Source: Cohaesibacter gelatinilyticus
Lineage (GTDB): Bacteria; Pseudomonadota; Alphaproteobacteria; Rhizobiales; Cohaesibacteraceae
Length of the DNA: 64,000 bases
Direction of reading: 5' to 3'
Assembly: GCF_900215605.1 (NCBI RefSeq)
Contig: NZ_OBEL01000001.1
Coordinates: forward strand, 1,364,001 to 1,428,000
Shown here: one piece after another, positions 19,831-28,359 of the stretch
Layout: each line of letters starts with the position of its first letter
Position numbering within the stretch: position 1 is the first letter of the stretch
Position numbers and translations under genes: made by a program
Notes under the pieces: model-generated
The model's input: the letters and a program-made list of their open reading frames with translations, nothing else
Told to the model about the DNA's origin: nothing
Databases searched by the model: none

Positions 19831-21078
19831 ATGACTTCTTATGCAATCATAGTCGCAGCAGGCAAAGGCGCCCGCGCAAAGCGCGACAAAGATCAGGTGC
19901 CTAAGCAATATGTGAAAGTCGGCGGCAAAGCAGTCTTGAGTTGGACATTGGAAAGCTTTCTGACTTCCGATCACATTGATCATATCCAAGTCGTTATCTC
20001 TGCTTCCGATGACGATCTCTATCAGACAGTTTTGCATGCCACTCAAGACAATTGTCATCTGGCAAACTTGGCAAAAACCAAGCTCTTGCCACCATGCCAT
20101 GGTGGCAGCACGCGACAATTATCTGTTTTTGCCGGCCTCCAGGCTTTAAAAAATGCCAGGCCGAAAGATGAGCCAGCAGAGATTGATCACGTTCATATTC
20201 ATGATGGAGCACGCCCATTCGTCAACAACGATATCTTGCAACGCTGTGAAGAGAGCCTTATCCGGAACCGCGCTTGTCTGGTGGGTATGCCATTGAGCGA
20301 TACCATCAAGCGAACCAACAATTTGGAAGAGATCGAGGTCACACTGGATAGAACCAATCTCTGGTCCGCCCAAACGCCCCAGTCTTTTCAACTTCCCTTC
20401 ATCCTGACCGCTCATGAAAAAGCCCATGCTGAAGGCATCTCAGACTTCACCGATGATGCCGCAGTGGCTGAATGGGCAGGAGCAACGGTGCAAATGGTTG
20501 AAGGCAGTCGCAACAATATCAAGATCACAACCCAGGAAGATCTGACCATGGCAGAGCAAACCTTAGGCCAATTCTCATCTGCCCTTCTTACCGATATCCG
20601 CGTCGGGACAGGATACGATGTTCATGCATTTGATCCCGGCAATGTTTGCATTATCGGCGGCGTTGCCATCCCCCACGACAAGAAACTCAAAGGGCACTCT
20701 GATGCTGATGTAGGCCTTCATGCTATCACTGACGCTATCCTCGGAGCTATCGCTGATGGAGACATCGGAACCCATTTCCCGCCATCGGACCCACAATGGA
20801 AAGGTGCAAAATCCGATATTTTCCTCAAAGATGCCGTCAGACGGGTTAATGACCTTGGAGGTAAAATTTCCAATATCGACATGACCATCGTGTGTGAGGA
20901 ACCGAAAATAGGCCCCCACCGACCTGCCATCAGAGAGGCAATTGCTGATATCTGCAGCATTTCAATCAATCGGGTTTCTGTGAAAGCAACTACATCCGAA
21001 CGTCTCGGTTTTACTGGTCGCAAGGAAGGTGTCGCAGCTATTGCAACCGTTTGTATCAGACTGCCTGAGTATGATTGA
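19831..21078 (+). CDS. ispDF: Bifunctional IspD/IspF (MEP isoprenoid pathway)
   Basis: A 415-residue fusion catalysing two non-consecutive steps of the MEP pathway. Residues about 1-230 are IspD (MEP cytidylyltransferase: IIVAAGKGARAKRDKDQVPKQY and HDGARPF). Residues about 255-415 are IspF (MEcPP synthase: RVGTGYDVHAF, metal-site GHSDADVGLHAITDA, C-terminal TTSERLGFTGRKEGVAA). The fusion is characteristic of alphaproteobacteria and some epsilonproteobacteria. It is divergent from dusB across about 200 bases. Confidence 0.97.
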   Translation: MTSYAIIVAAGKGARAKRDKDQVPKQYVKVGGKAVLSWTLESFLTSDHIDHIQVVISASDDDLYQTVLHATQDNCHLANLAKTKLLPPCHGGSTRQLSVFAGLQALKNARPKDEPAEIDHVHIHDGARPFVNNDILQRCEESLIRNRACLVGMPLSDTIKRTNNLEEIEVTLDRTNLWSAQTPQSFQLPFILTAHEKAHAEGISDFTDDAAVAEWAGATVQMVEGSRNNIKITTQEDLTMAEQTLGQFSSALLTDIRVGTGYDVHAFDPGNVCIIGGVAIPHDKKLKGHSDADVGLHAITDAILGAIADGDIGTHFPPSDPQWKGAKSDIFLKDAVRRVNDLGGKISNIDMTIVCEEPKIGPHRPAIREAIADICSISINRVSVKATTSERLGFTGRKEGVAAIATVCIRLPEYD

Positions 21079-21164
21079 TCAAAACCTCTAGACACTCGAA
21101 TCTAAAGTTCGTCAACTTGATCAGCCATCACCAAACGACACTTGGATTAAAAAGGGTGAACGGA

Positions 21165-21275
21165 TTAAAGCGCGCTCCCGAAAAGTTGAAGCACTTTTCG
21201 GATAAGAACTCGCTTCAGAACAATGAGTTAAAGCCTTTCAGCTGATTCAGAAATCATGCAAAAGGCTTTAATGAT
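21165..21275. repeat. Palindromic interspersed repeat (REP/RIME-like)
   Basis: Two inverted repeats lie in tandem between ispDF and the pncC gene. The first has an 8-bp stem (CGAAAAGT/ACTTTTCG) at 21179-21200. The second has an 11-bp perfect stem (TTAAAGCCTTT/AAAGGCTTTAA) at 21228-21271. The layout, with a GGATAAGA segment between them, resembles the mosaic intergenic repeats found in many copies in Brucella and Rhizobium genomes. Only one copy is in this window, so its status as a dispersed repeat is inferred. Confidence 0.6.
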
Positions 21276-21317
21276 ACCTATTTCAATTCCACCACACTAG
21301 TGACCGGGGGACAAACC

Positions 21318-21815
21318 ATGCACCTGCTCGATAGCTCAATTTCCAAGGCGGAACAGATCATTTCTCTAGCCAGTCAACGTGGATGGATGATTGCAACAGC
21401 TGAATCCTGTACGGCTGGTCTGATTGCAGCTACCTTGACGGAAGTAGCAGGTTCATCAGCGGTCATTGATCGCGGATTTGTGACTTATTCCAATGAAGCA
21501 AAAATGGATATGCTCACAATACCTGAAGATATCCTTGTCGAACATGGAGCCGTTAGTGAACCAACAGCCAAGGCTATGGCCAGAGGCGCTCTTGCCAATT
21601 CACAAGCCAGCCTTAGTATTTCCGTTACGGGCATCGCTGGTCCTGGGGGTGGTAGTGAGGATAAACCGGTTGGTTTGGTGCATTTTGGTCTCGCAACAGA
21701 ACAAGATCTAATCAATGACATACAGATTTTCAAAAACCACAATCGAGCACAGGTTCGCGCGCTGACAGTTGATCATGCTCTTGCGATGATCATACAGAGG
21801 CTGCAGGAAATCTGA
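21318..21815 (+). CDS. pncC: CinA-family protein, nicotinamide-nucleotide amidase type
   Basis: A 165-residue stand-alone CinA C-terminal domain. Members deamidate nicotinamide mononucleotide to NaMN in pyridine nucleotide recycling. The motif TAESCTAGLIAATLTEVAGSS and the SVTGIAGPGGGSEDKPVGLVHFG stretch are intact. I chose the ATG at 21318, which has CGGGGGAC upstream, over a GTG at 21300. The location beside ispDF is common in Hyphomicrobiales. Confidence 0.92.
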   Translation: MHLLDSSISKAEQIISLASQRGWMIATAESCTAGLIAATLTEVAGSSAVIDRGFVTYSNEAKMDMLTIPEDILVEHGAVSEPTAKAMARGALANSQASLSISVTGIAGPGGGSEDKPVGLVHFGLATEQDLINDIQIFKNHNRAQVRALTVDHALAMIIQRLQEI

Positions 21816-21934
21816 TTTTTCACCACTTACCTGTCATAAAACAGCTCTGGATCCTCTGATATTCATATTGATTATGACACCCCCCATACCTACCATCCCG
21901 CAATATATATTGATTCTATTTTGGTGTATTTTGA

Positions 21935-22342
21935 ATGACCGCCCCTTATGGTTTTGTGAATTCCGCACCGTCCCCTGAAAGCTACCACTGGATTATCGAA
22001 CTATATGGCGCCGATAATCTGGAAAATTGTGAAGCCATAGCTCATGCTATGAAAACCGCTGCCAGCAAGGCCGGAGCGACTGTATTGGACTGCAAGCTCC
22101 ACCATTTTGGTGAAAATCAAGGAGTAACTGGCGTTGCTTTGTTGGCAGAATCCCACATATCCATTCATACATGGCCTGAGTTTCGCTACGCGGCAATCGA
22201 TGTGTTTATGTGTGGTTCGACCAATCCAAAAGCGAGCGCTGACCATCTGAAAGAATTCTTCAACGCAGAAGATGCTGTCATACAGATAATTCCCCGTGGC
22301 CGAAATCTGGACATGTCTGCTCCTGATGCGTTGGGATTATGA
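21935..22342 (+). CDS. speD: S-adenosylmethionine decarboxylase proenzyme
   Basis: A 135-residue prokaryotic AdoMet decarboxylase. It supplies decarboxylated AdoMet as aminopropyl donor for spermidine synthesis. The self-cleavage site is Glu72-Ser73 in LLAESHISIHTWPE; Ser73 would become the pyruvoyl group. His78 and Cys93 (DVFMCGS) match the processing His and active-site Cys of the family. There is no obvious Shine-Dalgarno before the ATG. It is the first gene of a same-strand cluster that ends with a membrane-anchored spermidine synthase, so the pathway partners are together. The rhomboid-GNAT gene begins at about its stop codon. Confidence 0.95.
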   Translation: MTAPYGFVNSAPSPESYHWIIELYGADNLENCEAIAHAMKTAASKAGATVLDCKLHHFGENQGVTGVALLAESHISIHTWPEFRYAAIDVFMCGSTNPKASADHLKEFFNAEDAVIQIIPRGRNLDMSAPDALGL

Positions 22343-22355
22343 TGTGCAGAATGCA

Positions 22356-23663
22356 ATGCGCGATATATTATTAAAGGCTCCTGTAACTGCCTCTCTCACT
22401 CTTGGTGCATTGACTGCTTATGCATATTATGGCGCTGGCGGTCTACCAACACAGGGTCTGCATGGGTTGGAGTTGATATCGACTATTGCACAGAACATCT
22501 TTCATCATGGAAACTTCATTCATCTGTCCGGCAATATCGCAATTATTGGCCTGTTTGGCTGGAACCTTGAGCCTCAACTTCCTTCAAAAATCTGGATGAT
22601 AATCATTGGGTCTCTTCTGACCATTCCAACCTTGTTCGAATATCTCTTTTTTGGTGCCAATTTTATCGGCTTGTCTGGCGTCGCTTATGGTTTGGCGACC
22701 TATGCTATCTTCAACCTGACCGATTTCTATCTCAGAATATTCGGTGCAATCTGGCTTTTTTTCAGCTTCGTTGCAGAGCCATTGCTCGCAGATAACGAAA
22801 TAGCCATGGCATCTCACGGAACTGCAATTCTATGTGGAGGATTTTTCTCAATGTTTGGCTCCCTATTTGGTTCGTCCAAGCCAACAGTAAAGCCGATGAA
22901 CGTGACACACCTGAATGAGGCTGTAGCCATCATTGCTCAGACGGATGACGATGATGCAGATGAAGCTTTTGAGGATCTCAAAAACAAACAATGCCAGAAC
23001 ATGTTCGTTCTACTCGAACGTGGCAAGGTTCTTGGAGTAACAGGCTTTACACCGGTTGATGGCTCCAATGACAGCGCGTGGCTTTCGTGGACATATCTCG
23101 ATGAAGTTCAACAGGGAAAAGGTCTCGGCAGATTTTTATTGGACGGTCTTTTGGAGCATTTATCCAATATTGGCGTCCGTAAGCTTTTCATTTCCTCTTC
23201 CGACTACAAGGAAGATGGTGAATGCATTTATGCCGCTGCCCATAAAATGTATGAGAGCCTTGGAGCGCAAAAGGAATTGATCGTCGAGGATTATCACGAC
23301 GAAGGTGAGGCCAAGATCATATACAGCCTGATAAACACGTCTCAGGAAGCCGCACCACCAAGCACTCTCGATCCAATCAAGGGAATTGAGTTTTCCAATC
23401 CTATCCGTGCCGAAGAATCCAAAAACGGTTTTGCTCTTCATTGGGCCGTAAAAGGCGAAGGAATCTCGGGATTGGATACAGCAATCGCAGAGGCGGATAA
23501 ACAGTATTTCTCACCCGTTTATGTGGTTCTACCAGCGGACGTTTCGAAGTTTACAGCTACTGATCTAAAAGACCAAGGTTTTGAAAAAGTGGGATCTTTG
23601 ACGGATTTCTATGAAGTTGGTCTTGATCAAATCTGGTGGGAACGAAAGAGAAGCAACCACTGA
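22356..23663 (+). CDS. Rhomboid intramembrane protease fused to GNAT acetyltransferase
   Basis: A predicted 435-residue fusion. Residues about 5-172 form a rhomboid domain: FHHGNFIHLSGN (with His56 and Asn60), GLSG with candidate nucleophile Ser107, and SHGTAILCGGFF with His154, all on hydrophobic helices. Residues about 182-328 form a GNAT domain with acetyl-CoA loop QQGKGLGRFLLDGLL (from 253) and an ALSWTYLDE-like strand before it. Residues about 340-435 look like a second, degenerate GNAT-like half ending GFEKVGSLTDFYEVG. It sits directly after speD and upstream of a membrane spermidine synthase. Polyamine or protein acetylation at the membrane is a guess; the proteolytic target is unknown. 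The start could also be the ATG at 22326, inside speD. Confidence 0.8.
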   Translation: MRDILLKAPVTASLTLGALTAYAYYGAGGLPTQGLHGLELISTIAQNIFHHGNFIHLSGNIAIIGLFGWNLEPQLPSKIWMIIIGSLLTIPTLFEYLFFGANFIGLSGVAYGLATYAIFNLTDFYLRIFGAIWLFFSFVAEPLLADNEIAMASHGTAILCGGFFSMFGSLFGSSKPTVKPMNVTHLNEAVAIIAQTDDDDADEAFEDLKNKQCQNMFVLLERGKVLGVTGFTPVDGSNDSAWLSWTYLDEVQQGKGLGRFLLDGLLEHLSNIGVRKLFISSSDYKEDGECIYAAAHKMYESLGAQKELIVEDYHDEGEAKIIYSLINTSQEAAPPSTLDPIKGIEFSNPIRAEESKNGFALHWAVKGEGISGLDTAIAEADKQYFSPVYVVLPADVSKFTATDLKDQGFEKVGSLTDFYEVGLDQIWWERKRSNH

Positions 23664-23745
23664 TCCGGAAAACCATAAGATTTAAAATGTCGGTTTGACA
23701 AATTGTCGACCAATAGAACAAGACAAGTGAATATTGGAGAATTCT

Positions 23746-24342
23746 ATGTCATCTCTTAAAAATTTAGCCATCGTTGCCGTGCTCGGCTTCCTGGCCTATA
23801 CATTTTTCTTTAGCCCAAAGAGCGAGCAAACTGCTGATCTCGGTCAGGTTCTTGATCGCACCATGTTCGCAATTGAGAAATATGAGAACCACGCGCAAAA
23901 GCTCAATGCAACAAAGCTTACCGATGACAATATGGCTGAGTTCGGTAACTTTCTGGCACAGGTCATGAACTCAAACCCACGTTTCTATGACGAAGAACTG
24001 GGCATCAAGTTACGCAAAGACGCAGCATTTCAGGGTTTTGCAGACAAGAATAAGAATGGCACTCAGGAAGAGGGTGAAGGTGACGTATTCACTGTGGAGA
24101 TTGACAGCGAGAACAAGCGTATTATCGCCTCTGACGGAAACGGGGCTTCTTCCGATACACGTTTCTCCGGCTCAGGTCTTCTGACCGGTTTGCTGATTGG
24201 CCATCTATTGAGCCGCCAACGCTCTGCTGGCGTGAAACCTGGCTCATTCAACAATCGCCAGACAACTCCACGCAGTTCTTATCGCGCACCATCCAGTGCG
24301 CGCTCCGGTGCACGTTCTGGTGGCCTCGGTTCCGGCAAATAG
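23746..24342 (+). CDS. Small membrane protein with EF-hand-like loop
   Basis: A 198-residue protein of no family I recognise. An N-terminal membrane anchor (residues 7-22) is followed by a soluble, mostly helical region. An EF-hand-like loop lies at 100-111 (DKNKNGTQEEGE, with acidic or Asn side chains at positions 1, 3, 5, 9 and 12 and Gly at 6). A second hydrophobic stretch (about 143-155, LLTGLLIGHLL) precedes a Ser/Arg/Gly-rich basic tail. The ATG at 23746 follows GGAG. It lies between the rhomboid-GNAT gene and speE on the same strand, so a structural or regulatory role in that system is possible. A hairpin follows its stop. Confidence 0.75.
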   Translation: MSSLKNLAIVAVLGFLAYTFFFSPKSEQTADLGQVLDRTMFAIEKYENHAQKLNATKLTDDNMAEFGNFLAQVMNSNPRFYDEELGIKLRKDAAFQGFADKNKNGTQEEGEGDVFTVEIDSENKRIIASDGNGASSDTRFSGSGLLTGLLIGHLLSRQRSAGVKPGSFNNRQTTPRSSYRAPSSARSGARSGGLGSGK

Positions 24343-24361
24343 ACAAAACAAGATAACGCAT

Positions 24362-24384
24362 GAAGGGGCCTCAAAGGCCCCTTC
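24362..24384 (+). terminator. Hairpin inside the polyamine cluster
   Basis: A 9-bp perfect stem (GAAGGGGCC/GGCCCCTTC, 5-base loop) lies between the small membrane protein gene and speE, followed only by a short T-rich stretch (CACTTTC). It may attenuate or partly terminate transcription before speE. Confidence 0.65.
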
Positions 24385-24420
24385 TCACTTTCAAGCAGTC
24401 CGACACATTCGAGTTTCAAA

Positions 24421-26034
24421 ATGCTGGATCAACAAGAACCGACCAAAGCTCCAACAAGCTACGATACCCTCCCACCAGCCAAGGCGAGAATTCTACTTGT
24501 CTCCATTCTGGTCGTGGCTCTATGCGGTATCGTTTATGAACTGATTATCGGGACTGTATCCAGCTATCTGCTCGGTAATTCCGTCTATCAGTTTTCGCTG
24601 ACAGTCGGCTTCTTCATGTTCGCAATGGGCATCGGTTCTTATCTCTCACGATTTTTCAATAGCTGGCTCATTCAGGCATTCATCTATGTTGAACTGATAC
24701 TCGCCATTGTCGGGGGCATCTGCTCGATCAGCCTGTTCATGACATTCCCCTATGCACCCTGGATCTACCAGACCGCAATGCTTACCTTCATTCTGGTCAT
24801 TGGCATACTGGTGGGGTTGGAAATTCCATTGCTGACGAGAGTTCTGGCAGATGTGAAGGGAACCAGAGATTCCATTTCCGATGTCATGTCGCTTGACTAT
24901 ATCGGCGCACTGATAGGCTCAGTTGCTTTTCCTCTATTCCTGCTTCCAACCCTTGGCCTTATCACCTCTTCCTTCGCTATTGGCCTGATCAACTGCCTTG
25001 TCGCTCTGATCAATGTTTTCTGGCTAAGGGATTATCTGAGATACCCTAAACGCCTTGCAGGTTTGGTCATGCTGACATTGGCCCTATTGATCGGTTTGAC
25101 AGTCTATGCCGGACGGATCACCGCATTTGCTCAGCAGCATCTTTATTTCGACCGCATAGTCTGGGAGAAACAAACAAAATATCAAAGCCTTGTCATCACA
25201 TCTGACTGGGTCAAGCATGATATGCGCCTCTTCATTGATGGACATTTGCAATTCTCCGAAACAGATGAACACCGATATCACGAGGCCCTGATTCATCCGA
25301 CAATGTCATGGCAGGGAAAGCGCGAGAATATACTCATCCTTGGTGGCGGAGATGGCTTGGCGGTTCGTGAGATTCTGAAATATGACGATGTCAAAACCAT
25401 TGATCTTGTAGACATTGACCCGGACATGACCAAGCTTGGTAAAGGCTACGAACCCTTTCGCCGCCTGAACGAGGAAAGCTTGTCCAATCCAAAGGTCACA
25501 ATCTTCAATCAAGATGCCTTTGTCTTCATTCAGCATGCAAAGAAAACTTATGACAGGGTAATCATCGACTTTCCGGATCCGCACAACGAAGCAATCGCGA
25601 AGCTTTATTCAGTCGAGTTCTATCAAATGGTCCGCACCCGCCTGAACTCCGGCGCTGTCGTGGTCAGTCAAAGCTCCTCTCCTTTCCTCACCAAAAACAC
25701 TTTTTGGTCCATTGCCAGAACCATGGAAGAGATCTTCGGTCCGACCACAAACTACAATATCGCCATTCCTTCCTTCGGTGTCTGGGGGTTCAACATGGCC
25801 TTTGTTCCGGACGGAACAAAAAGAAGCACCATCACAAAGATGCCTGACAGTTTGAAATTCATGTCCAATTCCGTGTTTCAGGCTTCAAAGATCTTCCCGG
25901 TCGATATAGAACGGCCGGAAAAGCTGGCTGTCAATTCCATTTTCGAACCTGATCTTTACAAGGTCTATCTGAATGATTTGAAGGAAGGCCCCCTGGGCGA
26001 TCCCAGAACAGGCTTTCTCGGTCTCAAACCCTGA
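24421..26034 (+). CDS. speE: Membrane-anchored polyamine aminopropyltransferase (spermidine synthase)
   Basis: A 537-residue protein. Residues about 23-225 form some seven hydrophobic helices; residues about 235-500 are a spermidine-synthase-type Rossmann domain. The AdoMet-binding loop is LILGGGDGLAVREIL (GGGDG 308-312), then VDIDPDM. The catalytic loop DFPDPHNEAIAKLYS keeps both Asp positions of the aminopropyltransferase gate. It should transfer the aminopropyl group from dcAdoMet, made by SpeD at the start of this cluster, to putrescine or a related amine. Spermidine synthases with an N-terminal membrane domain are known, but their in-cell role is unclear. A convergent terminator follows the stop. 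Confidence 0.88.
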   Translation: MLDQQEPTKAPTSYDTLPPAKARILLVSILVVALCGIVYELIIGTVSSYLLGNSVYQFSLTVGFFMFAMGIGSYLSRFFNSWLIQAFIYVELILAIVGGICSISLFMTFPYAPWIYQTAMLTFILVIGILVGLEIPLLTRVLADVKGTRDSISDVMSLDYIGALIGSVAFPLFLLPTLGLITSSFAIGLINCLVALINVFWLRDYLRYPKRLAGLVMLTLALLIGLTVYAGRITAFAQQHLYFDRIVWEKQTKYQSLVITSDWVKHDMRLFIDGHLQFSETDEHRYHEALIHPTMSWQGKRENILILGGGDGLAVREILKYDDVKTIDLVDIDPDMTKLGKGYEPFRRLNEESLSNPKVTIFNQDAFVFIQHAKKTYDRVIIDFPDPHNEAIAKLYSVEFYQMVRTRLNSGAVVVSQSSSPFLTKNTFWSIARTMEEIFGPTTNYNIAIPSFGVWGFNMAFVPDGTKRSTITKMPDSLKFMSNSVFQASKIFPVDIERPEKLAVNSIFEPDLYKVYLNDLKEGPLGDPRTGFLGLKP

Positions 26035-26038
26035 AACG

Positions 26039-26069
26039 AAAAAGGCCCCCATTTGGGAGCCTTTTTGTA
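26039..26069. terminator. Bidirectional terminator between speE and the LysM/M23 gene
   Basis: An 8-bp outer stem (AAAAAGGC/GCCTTTTT) plus a 3-bp inner stem, with A- and T-runs that serve both strands, lies between the convergent genes. Confidence 0.85.
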
Positions 26070-26088
26070 TTTGATATGTGGAAGCCAA

Positions 26089-28236
26089 TCAAGAAGCAAC
26101 CAGATAGGGAACAGGATCGACCGGGTCGCCCTTGATGCGCAGTTCGAAATGCACCTGCGGGCTATCGACATTGCCGGACTTGCCAGCTTGAGCAATGATC
26201 TGCCCACGTCGAACCATTTGACCTTTGCTAACCAACAGCTTTTCGTTGTGAGCATATGCTGTAACCCAGCCATTTTCATGCTGCACCAGAACCAAATTGC
26301 CATATCCCTTCAGTTTGCTACCGGAATAGATGACCTTGCCTCCTTCAGCGACTCGAACAGACGTTCCCGCTGGTACGGCCAGATTGATTCCATCGTTACG
26401 GCCGCCATCACGTTTACGGCCAAAATTTGAAATAATCCGCCCCCGAACCGGCCAACGGAACTTCGGTGCACCAGCAGAAACGCTAGGAGCTGCAACAAGT
26501 CCGTTATTGTTGGCTGGTAAACGGTTAGCAACTTGTTGTGGTTGTGCATCCGACATGACCGGTTTGGTTTGGGCAGGAATTCCTCTAGGTTGGACTGCAG
26601 CGACACGCATCTTGCGCTTTGGCAATGCGCGAATTGGACCAGTTGGTTCAACACGAACCACAGGAAGACTTGCCTTAACCAATTGGCGCGGCTTCGCTGA
26701 AGGCAAACGCGTCAAAGAAGCGATGCCACTATTGACATGATACGGGTTGGATCCAATCGATGCAGTAGAGGTGTAATCGACACCTGTATTCCGTATTGCA
26801 GGAATATGCAATTGCTGACCCATTCGAACAGGCGACGATGTAGACAGCTTGTTAGCTGCTGCCAAATCCGCGAGTGGAACACTATAGCGGCGAGCAATAC
26901 CGGTCAAAGTGTCACCAGGCATCACCATATGACGCTGCGAAGCGTTTGCTTGCTGCTGCATACGGATCATCCGTTGCCCGTATGGTGTCCGGCTTTGCAA
27001 ACGCAACGGGTTGGCTTTTGGAGTGCGAATAACAGATGGTACATTTATAGCCTGGCTCAAAGACGCAACTCTCTGAGCCCCTCCATTGGACCCAGCCCCA
27101 TAATTGGGAACTTGCTGGTAAACCGGGATGAGAACCTGTTGACCAGAAGCAATGAAGCTACGATCTGGCAGGCCATTGACCTCAGCGATTGCCTTGGATG
27201 GCACACCATAGCGGCGAGACAATGCATTCAGATCTTCACCGGGGCGAACCTGCACCATGGTGCCACCAACACTGCTCCAGCGACCTGACATCCGTGGTTG
27301 CACCTGATTTTTATTCAATGAAACCGGAGCGACGGAAGCCACCCGATTGCCTTGACCATATGATGCAGGGCGTGTTGGTAGGCCGGCATTTGGAGAATAG
27401 ACAGTCTTGTTGATCGCAGCTGTTGAACCATAGTCAACGCCACGTTTGGTACGAGGCGCGGCTTTGGGAAGCGAGAAGAAATTTGAAATCACGGTCGCAA
27501 AGTTTCGCTTCGGCTGCACTTGAGCAGTTTGCTGATAGCCACCTTGCCCGTAGTTTGGCTGAGTATAAACCGGCTGAGACGGACGATTGGCTATCGGCCG
27601 AGCTGGCATTGGCTGATTGATTGCTGGTCTGGTAGCGGCGGTAGCAGCGTAGTCCACACCGGCGCGACGCCGCGGCGCTGCTTTTGGCAATGCATGAAAA
27701 CTGGAAATCACAACAGGCTTGGGATCAAGCTTTACCTTGGCAATGGAACCTGTTGCCAGATAATCAGCATTTGGACGCATCGCTTGCACGGGCGGTTGAT
27801 AAACCGGCACACGCTGCGCTGGAGCATTATAGACCGGAGCGGCATAAACAGGTGCGGCAGCCTGAGCAGGAGCTGCGTAAACTGGAACAGGTGCTGCATT
27901 ATAGACGGGCTGACGGGCAATTGAACCCGTTGTCAGGGGAGCCTGGACTGTCGGAACCTGAGCGCGCGGCGCGTTATAAACCGGGGCCTGATAAACTGGA
28001 GCTCTATAAGTAGCCTGCGGACGAACAGGAACCGCTGCGGGCATTGGCTGATTGTAAACGGGCTGCCCTGCCGGGCGACCCGTTGAAGCCGTGAAAATCT
28101 CTTTTTGATTGGAAGTAAACCCACCAAATGCAGGAGAACCAAATCGTTCAACCTCTCCACTGCAAGCAGAAATAGTTGATGCAACAGCAAACAATGCCGT
28201 CGTCGACAGAAACTTACGCAATACAGAATAGCTCAT
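26089..28236 (-). CDS. NlpD-like lipoprotein with two LysM and a degenerate M23 domain
   Basis: A 715-residue envelope protein. The signal peptide ends in a lipobox (ISAC, Cys25). A long low-complexity Pro/Ala/Tyr-rich region (about 50-300) holds many PVY-AP units and two LPKAAPR--RGVDY-type repeats; a third GVDY element is at 485. LysM domains lie at about 326-373 and 436-481, and an M23 (LytM) fold at about 592-715. The usual first metal ligands HxxxD are replaced (NDGIN), while the AYAHNE and VHFELR segments remain, so it is probably a non-catalytic activator of amidases, like NlpD/EnvC. It lies downstream of surE. Confidence 0.88.
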   Translation of the reverse strand: MSYSVLRKFLSTTALFAVASTISACSGEVERFGSPAFGGFTSNQKEIFTASTGRPAGQPVYNQPMPAAVPVRPQATYRAPVYQAPVYNAPRAQVPTVQAPLTTGSIARQPVYNAAPVPVYAAPAQAAAPVYAAPVYNAPAQRVPVYQPPVQAMRPNADYLATGSIAKVKLDPKPVVISSFHALPKAAPRRRAGVDYAATAATRPAINQPMPARPIANRPSQPVYTQPNYGQGGYQQTAQVQPKRNFATVISNFFSLPKAAPRTKRGVDYGSTAAINKTVYSPNAGLPTRPASYGQGNRVASVAPVSLNKNQVQPRMSGRWSSVGGTMVQVRPGEDLNALSRRYGVPSKAIAEVNGLPDRSFIASGQQVLIPVYQQVPNYGAGSNGGAQRVASLSQAINVPSVIRTPKANPLRLQSRTPYGQRMIRMQQQANASQRHMVMPGDTLTGIARRYSVPLADLAAANKLSTSSPVRMGQQLHIPAIRNTGVDYTSTASIGSNPYHVNSGIASLTRLPSAKPRQLVKASLPVVRVEPTGPIRALPKRKMRVAAVQPRGIPAQTKPVMSDAQPQQVANRLPANNNGLVAAPSVSAGAPKFRWPVRGRIISNFGRKRDGGRNDGINLAVPAGTSVRVAEGGKVIYSGSKLKGYGNLVLVQHENGWVTAYAHNEKLLVSKGQMVRRGQIIAQAGKSGNVDSPQVHFELRIKGDPVDPVPYLVAS

Positions 28237-28359
28237 ACCAACACCGGTCTTTACGCACTTTACCCAAAATTACCTAAGTGTGATTAGAACTCAGTAACCT
28301 TTCCAAAGGTTTAAAATGGCAAGAACCAGACAGATTTTTCCCTTATGTCCCCAGACTGA

